Positions 58,781-64,000 of a stretch of 64,000 nt of DNA are shown here, piece by piece; the stretch's first letter is position 1; the number at the start of each line of letters is the position of its first letter. This DNA comes from Leptotrichia hofstadii (GTDB lineage Bacteria; Fusobacteriota; Fusobacteriia; Fusobacteriales; Leptotrichiaceae): contig NZ_AP019823.1 in the NCBI RefSeq assembly GCF_007990525.1, positions 868,001-932,000 on the forward strand, in the 5' to 3' direction. The notes beneath the pieces are model-generated. The model had not been told where the DNA came from. It ran no database searches and worked only from the letters and a program-made list of their open reading frames with translations. A program made the position numbers and the translations under genes.

Positions 58781-59767
58781 TTATTTTCTTCCAAAAGGAA
58801 ACATCTTTTTAGTAATATCTGGATTGTTTATATTTTCTTTAGTTACAAGAATTGCTCCTGTGTCTATTCTTTTTTCAACTTTTTCACCTTTTGAAAGTTT
58901 ATATAATTGTTGTACTGTTTGATATCCCATATTGTAAGGATCTTGTATAACTAATCCTGAAATAACACCTTTTTCAAGGAATTTAGCTAAATCTTCAGAT
59001 GAATCTATTCCTACTAGAACTACTTTACCAGTTAACCCTTTTTCTTCTACTCCTTTAGCAATACCGAAAATAGAAGGTTCATTTGTTCCATAAATTCCTG
59101 CAATATCTGGATTTGCATTGATAATATCAAGAGTTATTGCCAATGCTTTTGATTTATCTCCATCACTAAATTGTGTATTTAATATTTTAATATCTGGATA
59201 TTTTGCCAACGCTTCCCTAAATCCAGCTTCTCTTTCTATAGCTGTTGTTGTTCCAGGGTTATGAGATACTATTGCCACTTTACCTTTTCCGTTTATAAGT
59301 TTTGCTAGTTGTTCTCCAGCCATTGCTCCTGCAACTTTATTATCTGTCGCAATAAAACTTGATGTAATGTCACCTTTTACATTTGAATCAAATGTTACAA
59401 CTGGTATTTTTGCATCCATAGCTTTTTTCGCTACTACTGCCAATGCGTCCGGGTCAAGAGCTGCAATTCCTAATGCAGATACTTTTTTGTTAATTGCGTT
59501 TTCAACCATACCTACTTGTTTACCGATTTCAGTTTCTTTTTCAGGCCCAATAAAGTTTACTTCTACTCCTAATTCTTCTCCAGCTTTTTTAGCTCCTGCT
59601 TCTACTGATCTCCAAAATTCATGCTGGTAACCTTTACTTACCAATTCAATTTTAATTTTGTCTCCAGAATTTGCTGATTTTCCTGCTCCAGCATCTTTTT
59701 TGTCTTCACTTTTTCCACAGCTAAGAACCGCTGCAAATACTACTAAAAATAATAATAACTTTTTCAT
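58781..59767 (-). CDS. Sugar ABC transporter substrate-binding lipoprotein (RbsB-like)
   Basis: A 328-aa type-I periplasmic binding protein. The leader MKKLLLFLVVFAAVLSC has a lipobox (AVLSC, Cys 17), then a Lys/Asp/Ser-rich linker, then the binding fold (VSKGYQHEFWRSVEAGAKKA, PVVTFDSNV, FIATDNKVAGAMAGEQLAKL, AGIYGTNEPSIFGIAKG, VGIDSSEDLAKFLEKG). It is probably the L-fucose receptor of the importer encoded upstream; the sugar is inferred from the operon. Confidence 0.9.
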   Translation of the reverse strand: MKKLLLFLVVFAAVLSCGKSEDKKDAGAGKSANSGDKIKIELVSKGYQHEFWRSVEAGAKKAGEELGVEVNFIGPEKETEIGKQVGMVENAINKKVSALGIAALDPDALAVVAKKAMDAKIPVVTFDSNVKGDITSSFIATDNKVAGAMAGEQLAKLINGKGKVAIVSHNPGTTTAIEREAGFREALAKYPDIKILNTQFSDGDKSKALAITLDIINANPDIAGIYGTNEPSIFGIAKGVEEKGLTGKVVLVGIDSSEDLAKFLEKGVISGLVIQDPYNMGYQTVQQLYKLSKGEKVEKRIDTGAILVTKENINNPDITKKMFPFGRK

Positions 59768-59792
59768 AAGAAATCTCTCCTTTAAATTAAAT

Positions 59793-60722
59793 TTATTTTT
59801 TATTTTTTAAACTGTCTATATATACTGCTACAAGCACTACTACTCCTATGGCAAATTGTTGCCAGAATCCTGATACATTAAGCATATTGAGTCCATTTTT
59901 CAATGTACTCATTATAAAGGCTCCTAATATTGTTCCTAAAATTGATCCAGAACCTCCCATAAGACTTGCACCACCAATTACTACTGCAGCAACGGCATCC
60001 ATTTCATATCCTGTTCCTTCAGTAGGCTGTGCTGAAATTAGCCTTGATGCAAGAAGAATTCCTGAAATTGCACATAGAAAACCACTTAATCCATACACAA
60101 ATAATTTTACTTTATCTACATTTACTCCTGAAAGTTTTGAAGCGGCTTCGTTACTTCCAACTGCATAAGTATATTTTCCAATGACTGTTTTTTTAAGTAC
60201 AAAAGAAAATATTGCTGTTATTATAATTAGATAAATTACTGGATTTGGAATACCTAATACTGTTCCACCTGATAATTTATCAAAACCATCATTTAATCCT
60301 GAAACTGGGATTCCGTTTGTTATTGCCAATACAAGTCCTCTAGTAATCATCATTAATCCCAAAGTAGTTATAAATGGAGGCAGATTAGCTTTAGATACTA
60401 ATAGTCCATTTATTATTCCACATGCTATACCACTTATTAATCCTAAAATTATTGCTAGAATTGTAGGAATTCCAGCTTTCATTGCCATTCCCATTATAAC
60501 TCCTGAAAAGGCTACAATGGAACCAACTGATAAATCAATACCTCCTGTTATTATTACAAATGTCATTCCTATAGCTATGATCCCAATGATAGCAGTCTGT
60601 AAAGCGATTGTCATAAAATTTGTTATTGAAAAAAACTGACTGGATGTTATTGAGAAAAATATTATCATTATTATTAAACTGGCAAATGTAACTAATTGCT
60701 GCATTATTTTATTCTTTTTCAT
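59793..60722 (-). CDS. Sugar ABC transporter permease (RbsC-like)
   Basis: A 309-aa permease with about eight to ten membrane segments. The family motif ITGGIDLSVGSIVAFSGVIM is near the N-terminal third, and the EAA-like region with GGASLMGGSGSILGTILGAF is near the C-terminus. A single RbsC homolog suggests a homodimeric channel. The start overlaps the ATPase gene by 14 bp (SD AGGAGG inside it), indicating coupled translation. Confidence 0.92.
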   Translation of the reverse strand: MKKNKIMQQLVTFASLIIMIIFFSITSSQFFSITNFMTIALQTAIIGIIAIGMTFVIITGGIDLSVGSIVAFSGVIMGMAMKAGIPTILAIILGLISGIACGIINGLLVSKANLPPFITTLGLMMITRGLVLAITNGIPVSGLNDGFDKLSGGTVLGIPNPVIYLIIITAIFSFVLKKTVIGKYTYAVGSNEAASKLSGVNVDKVKLFVYGLSGFLCAISGILLASRLISAQPTEGTGYEMDAVAAVVIGGASLMGGSGSILGTILGAFIMSTLKNGLNMLNVSGFWQQFAIGVVVLVAVYIDSLKNKK

Positions 60723-62217
60723 ATTTATTTATTCCTCCTGTCGCGAAATATAGTATTCTTTCTTCTGTGGCATCTTTTATATCTATTATATTACCTATTT
60801 TTCCTTCATGCATTATCATTACTCTGTCACTCATTCCAAGTATTTCAGGTAATTCAGATGAAATCATTATAATCCCTGCTCCTGTTTCGACCAGTTCATT
60901 CATAAGATTGTAAACTTCTCTTTTTGCTCCTACATCTATTCCTCTAGTAGGCTCATCAAATATTACTATTTTCTTATTTTGACAAAGCCATCTTGCCAAT
61001 ATAACCTTCTGCTGGTTTCCTCCACTCAGATTTTTTGTAAGCTGTTCTTTTGATGGAGTTTTTATTTTCATTTTTTCTATGTATTTCTTCGTTATATTTT
61101 CAGATTTACCTTTATTTAATACTGATTTATCTGATATTAAATTTAAATTAGCAATCATAATATTGTCTTCTATTGACAAATTAAGAAAAAGTCCATCTTT
61201 TTTTCTATCTTCTGTCAAGTATGCGATACCTAATTTTATCGCTTCTTTAGGATTTTTTACATGTACTTCTTTCCCCTCCATGAAGACTTTTCCACCTGAT
61301 TTTTCATAAGCTCCAAAAATAACTTTTGCCATTTCTGTTCTTCCAGATCCCATTAATCCTGCAACACCTAAGATCTCTCCTTTTTTTACAGAAAAGTTTA
61401 TTGCTTTTACATGTTTTTTATAAGACAAATCTTCAACTTCTAGTAAAGCTTCACCAATTTCAACATTTCTTGGCGGATATTGTTCAGTTATATCTCTACC
61501 TACCATCAGCTTTATTAAATCGTCATTTGTTGTATCTTTATAATTTAGAGTGTCTATATATTTACCATCTCTCATTACTGTTGCTCTATCTGCAATTATT
61601 TTAAGTTCTTCCATTCTATGTGAAATATAAATTATACCTACACCATTCTTTTTAAGGTTTTCAATGACTTCAAAAAGTTTTTCAATTTCCCTGTCTGTAA
61701 GAGCTGCAGTTGGTTCATCCATAATCAATATTTTTGCATTTGTTGAAAGTGCTTTTGCTATTTCCACCATTTGCTGTTCTGCTACACTTAAATTCATTAC
61801 CTTTTCCTCAGGTGATATTTTTAATCCTAGTTGATTCAGGATTTTTTGGGCTTCTTCATTTTGTTTACTTTCATTTACAATCCCCTTCATCCCTTGAAAT
61901 TCTCTTGTAATAAATATATTGTCTGCAACTGAAAGATGAGGCAGCAGGTTAAATTCCTGATAAATTATACTTATTCCATTTTCCTGCGCTTCTTTAGGAT
62001 TTTTAAAATTTACATTTTTTCCATTGTAAATTATCTCACCTTCATCCTTTTGATATACTCCAGTAAGAACCTTCATTAATGTTGACTTTCCAGCACCGTT
62101 TTCTCCTAGAAAAGCATTTACTTCTCCAGCATACAAATCAATGTAAGCATGATCCAGAGCTTTTACTCCTGGAAAAGTTTTTACTATATTTTTCATTTCC
62201 AGTATTTTTTCAGCCAT
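60709..62217 (-). CDS. Sugar ABC transporter ATP-binding protein (RbsA-like)
   Basis: A 502-aa tandem ABC protein. First half: Walker A GENGAGKST, a signature replaced by LSVAEQQMVEIAKAL, Walker B ILIMDEPTAAL. Second half: a degenerate Walker A GLMGSGRTE, signature LSGGNQQKVILARWL, Walker B KIVIFDEPTRGIDVGAK. This asymmetric pattern is typical of RbsA/MglA/AraG. It powers the importer. The start follows the kinase stop directly, with SD AAAGGAGG. Confidence 0.94.
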   Translation of the reverse strand: MAEKILEMKNIVKTFPGVKALDHAYIDLYAGEVNAFLGENGAGKSTLMKVLTGVYQKDEGEIIYNGKNVNFKNPKEAQENGISIIYQEFNLLPHLSVADNIFITREFQGMKGIVNESKQNEEAQKILNQLGLKISPEEKVMNLSVAEQQMVEIAKALSTNAKILIMDEPTAALTDREIEKLFEVIENLKKNGVGIIYISHRMEELKIIADRATVMRDGKYIDTLNYKDTTNDDLIKLMVGRDITEQYPPRNVEIGEALLEVEDLSYKKHVKAINFSVKKGEILGVAGLMGSGRTEMAKVIFGAYEKSGGKVFMEGKEVHVKNPKEAIKLGIAYLTEDRKKDGLFLNLSIEDNIMIANLNLISDKSVLNKGKSENITKKYIEKMKIKTPSKEQLTKNLSGGNQQKVILARWLCQNKKIVIFDEPTRGIDVGAKREVYNLMNELVETGAGIIMISSELPEILGMSDRVMIMHEGKIGNIIDIKDATEERILYFATGGINKYEKE

Positions 62218-63675
62218 TTATTTTTCCTCCTTTCTTTTAGATTTATATTCTATTATTTCTACAGAATTTTTTACAATTTCTCTTCCTTCTTCTAAATTTT
62301 TAACAAGTCCAAGAGCAATAAACTGTGTTATTATATTTCCAAACGCTGACGCTTCTATTGGCCCTGCCTTAATTACTCTATTTGTTTCATCTGAAATTTC
62401 CTGACATAGGAATTTATCCTGTATTCCTCCTCCAATTGCTATAATCGAAGTGAATTCATTTCCAACCAGTTTTTCTAGTTCCTTTATACTCTTATTGTAC
62501 TGTTTCTTTAAGCTGTTGTATGCTACTCTTAGTAAATCTTCATCTGTCTCTGGAACTTCTTGCCCAGTTTCCCTGCAATATTCTTTTATTTCCATGTCCA
62601 TCTTTTCAGCGTGTAAAAATCTTTCATTTTCTAAATCGACAAATGAAATCAAGTTTGATTTCTTAGCCATATTTCCAAAATCTGAATAATCTATATCAAG
62701 ATTTTTTTCATTAAATATTTTTTTCAGCTGCTGCAGTATCCACAAACCTGGTATCATTTTGAGCACTCTTGCTTTTTTTTCTATTCCGCCTTCATTTACA
62801 ATATTATTTTTAAAAGCTTCTTCATTTACAACGGAAACATCTGATTCAAAGCCAATTATTGACCATGTTCCGTTTATTACATATAAAGAATTTTCTACTA
62901 ACGGTGCTCCTGCTATTGCCGCCGCTGAGTCATGAGATGCAGTCAAGATTACATTCAAAGGTTTTATTCCCAGTTCCTTCTGAATAGTTTCCTTCAATGG
63001 TGCAAGGACTTGACCTCCATGTTCTATATCTCCAACAATGCTTTCAGGAATATCTAACTTTTCAAATATTTTTTTGCTCCATTTCTTATTATCAATATTT
63101 ACCATTCCGCTAGTAGAACTGATTGTATATTCCCACGATTTTTTTCCTGTAAGAAAATATGCAAATAAATTTGGCATAAATTGAAGCTGTTTTGCTCCTT
63201 TTTCAAGAACTTTTCTTTTATGTATATCATAAAATATTTGATAAACTGAATTAAAAGAATAAAACTGAACTCCTGTTTCATTAAATATTTCTTCAAGAGA
63301 AACTTTACTGTGAACTTCTTCAAAAACTTCTTCCGTTCTTGTGTCTCTATAGCATATAGGAAGCGACAATAGTTCTCCTCTTTCATCAATCCATCCGTAA
63401 TCTACTCCCCAAGTATCTACACCTAATCCCAGAACCTCAATATTTTCACTAGTAACAACACTTTCCTTTGAAAAAACTTTTTTTAATCCTTCTTTTAATT
63501 CATTGTATAAATAAGGGAAATCCCAATATTCATATTGATTTAGTTTAACAGAGCAATTTTTAAATCTGTGCATTTCCTTCAATTCTATTTTTTTTGTATC
63601 TTCATTTAAGATACCCAAAACTAATCTACCTGATGAAGCTCCGTAATCAAATGCCAGAACTGCTTTTTTTCCCAA
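62218..63675 (-). CDS. RhaB-like sugar kinase, probable L-fuculokinase
   Basis: An FGGY-family kinase of about 485 aa. The N-terminal FDYGASSGRLVLG is the rhamnulokinase-type phosphate loop, followed by GVDTWGVDYGWIDE, YRDTRTEEV, TGVQFYSFNSVYQ, the HDSAAAIAGAP and INGTWSIIG blocks and the ATP-site GGGIQDKFLCQ. By sequence it is RhaB-like, but its place between fuculose aldolase, fucose isomerase and mutarotase makes L-fuculose the likely substrate. GTG at 63684 overlaps the SD (AGGTG); TTG at 63675 has proper spacing, so TTG is preferred. Confidence 0.88.
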   Translation of the reverse strand: MGKKAVLAFDYGASSGRLVLGILNEDTKKIELKEMHRFKNCSVKLNQYEYWDFPYLYNELKEGLKKVFSKESVVTSENIEVLGLGVDTWGVDYGWIDERGELLSLPICYRDTRTEEVFEEVHSKVSLEEIFNETGVQFYSFNSVYQIFYDIHKRKVLEKGAKQLQFMPNLFAYFLTGKKSWEYTISSTSGMVNIDNKKWSKKIFEKLDIPESIVGDIEHGGQVLAPLKETIQKELGIKPLNVILTASHDSAAAIAGAPLVENSLYVINGTWSIIGFESDVSVVNEEAFKNNIVNEGGIEKKARVLKMIPGLWILQQLKKIFNEKNLDIDYSDFGNMAKKSNLISFVDLENERFLHAEKMDMEIKEYCRETGQEVPETDEDLLRVAYNSLKKQYNKSIKELEKLVGNEFTSIIAIGGGIQDKFLCQEISDETNRVIKAGPIEASAFGNIITQFIALGLVKNLEEGREIVKNSVEIIEYKSKRKEEK

Positions 63676-63684
63676 TGCAATCAC

Positions 63685-64000
63685 CTACTTTATAGATTTT
63701 ATTTGTCCGTATGTTTTAAATCTCTCAAGCATGCTGTTCATTTCATTGTCAGGTAATATAATAGGTTCTCCTATATTTCTCGCCTTTATATATAAATTAG
63801 AGATATACTCTACCTGAACTGTTATATTGAAAGCATTTGCTATATCCTTTCCAGCTGTTGTCAATCCATGGTTTGCCAGTATTACTGCAAGACTGCTTCC
63901 CATCGCCTTATAGGCATTTTCAGCCAGTTCCTTTGTTCCATACGAAGCATATTCAGCGCATCTTACTTTTGTTGCTCCTGTAACAGCAATCATATAATCA
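63685..64000 (-). CDS. fucA: L-fuculose-phosphate aldolase, C-terminal part (runs off the window)
   Basis: Class II aldolase/adducin family; only the last ~105 residues are inside the window and the frame stays open to the edge. MIAVTGATKVRCAEYASYGT, LAVILANHGLTTAGKDI with the zinc-ligand His, VEYISNLYIKARNIGEPI, and LERFKTYGQI parallel the E. coli FucA C-terminus. It cleaves L-fuculose-1-phosphate to DHAP and L-lactaldehyde. It is upstream of the kinase in the same operon; the operon promoter must lie beyond the window. Confidence 0.9.
   Translation of the reverse strand, partial: DYMIAVTGATKVRCAEYASYGTKELAENAYKAMGSSLAVILANHGLTTAGKDIANAFNITVQVEYISNLYIKARNIGEPIILPDNEMNSMLERFKTYGQIKSIK

Overview
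This window is AT-rich chromosomal DNA of a fusobacterium, most likely Leptotrichia or a close relative in the Leptotrichiaceae. This rests on gene content (DKNYY-repeat exported proteins, many small TPR/Sel1 proteins, mevalonate-pathway genes, a Gram-positive-like gene set in an outer-membrane organism) and on the base composition. No rRNA, tRNA or CRISPR array was recognised by reading. Function calls come from motifs and family knowledge; no database search was run.

Layout. 0.2-4.2 kb: LysR regulator, a MetE-like methyltransferase with a textbook promoter, a broken IS91-type transposase and an acyltransferase. 4.4-10.2 kb: recA-recX, plsC, rdgB, a small membrane protein, alr and an unknown gene. 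10.3-11.2 kb: a gene-free, imperfect giant inverted repeat (foldback) carrying four 61-62 bp units. 11.4-17.5 kb: pepT, two TPR genes, an SDR reductase, guaB and a helical exported protein. 17.5-22.8 kb: the translation cluster rpsB-tsf-pyrH-frr, with a duplicated pair of exported TPR genes between rpsB and tsf. 23.1-25.9 kb (minus strand): phosphomevalonate kinase, type 2 IPP isomerase and a HAD phosphatase. 26.3-33.3 kb: aromatic amino-acid genes (pheA, aroE, aroK, aroQ) mixed with a pseudouridine synthase, a HutP-family protein, DUF4250 and unknowns. 33.5-38.7 kb: purA and purB, with a rhodanese lipoprotein and an orphan C5-cytosine methyltransferase between them. 36-41 kb also holds the debris of a restriction-modification locus: a wrecked endonuclease gene, a duplicated tail of vsr, a fragment resembling another C5 methyltransferase, and an intact vsr.

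42.6-54.9 kb: a specialised Hsp70 system. A 604-aa HscC-type Hsp70 is preceded by two membrane-anchored J-domain proteins (DjlB/DjlC-like) whose HPD motifs are altered to HPE or HRN. Three tandem DKNYY-repeat exported proteins follow, the first broken by a single in-frame stop. Beyond them lies a 24-codon fossil of a further Djl-like C-terminus, so the cluster has been rearranged. 55.1-64 kb (minus strand): an L-fucose utilisation operon (aldolase, kinase, RbsABC-type importer, isomerase, mutarotase) with its terminator, a 120-bp MITE-like element and a LacI-family regulator. The aldolase runs off the right edge.

The strongest leads are the HscC/Djl/DKNYY locus, the giant foldback with its repeat units, and the layered decay of the restriction-modification locus.
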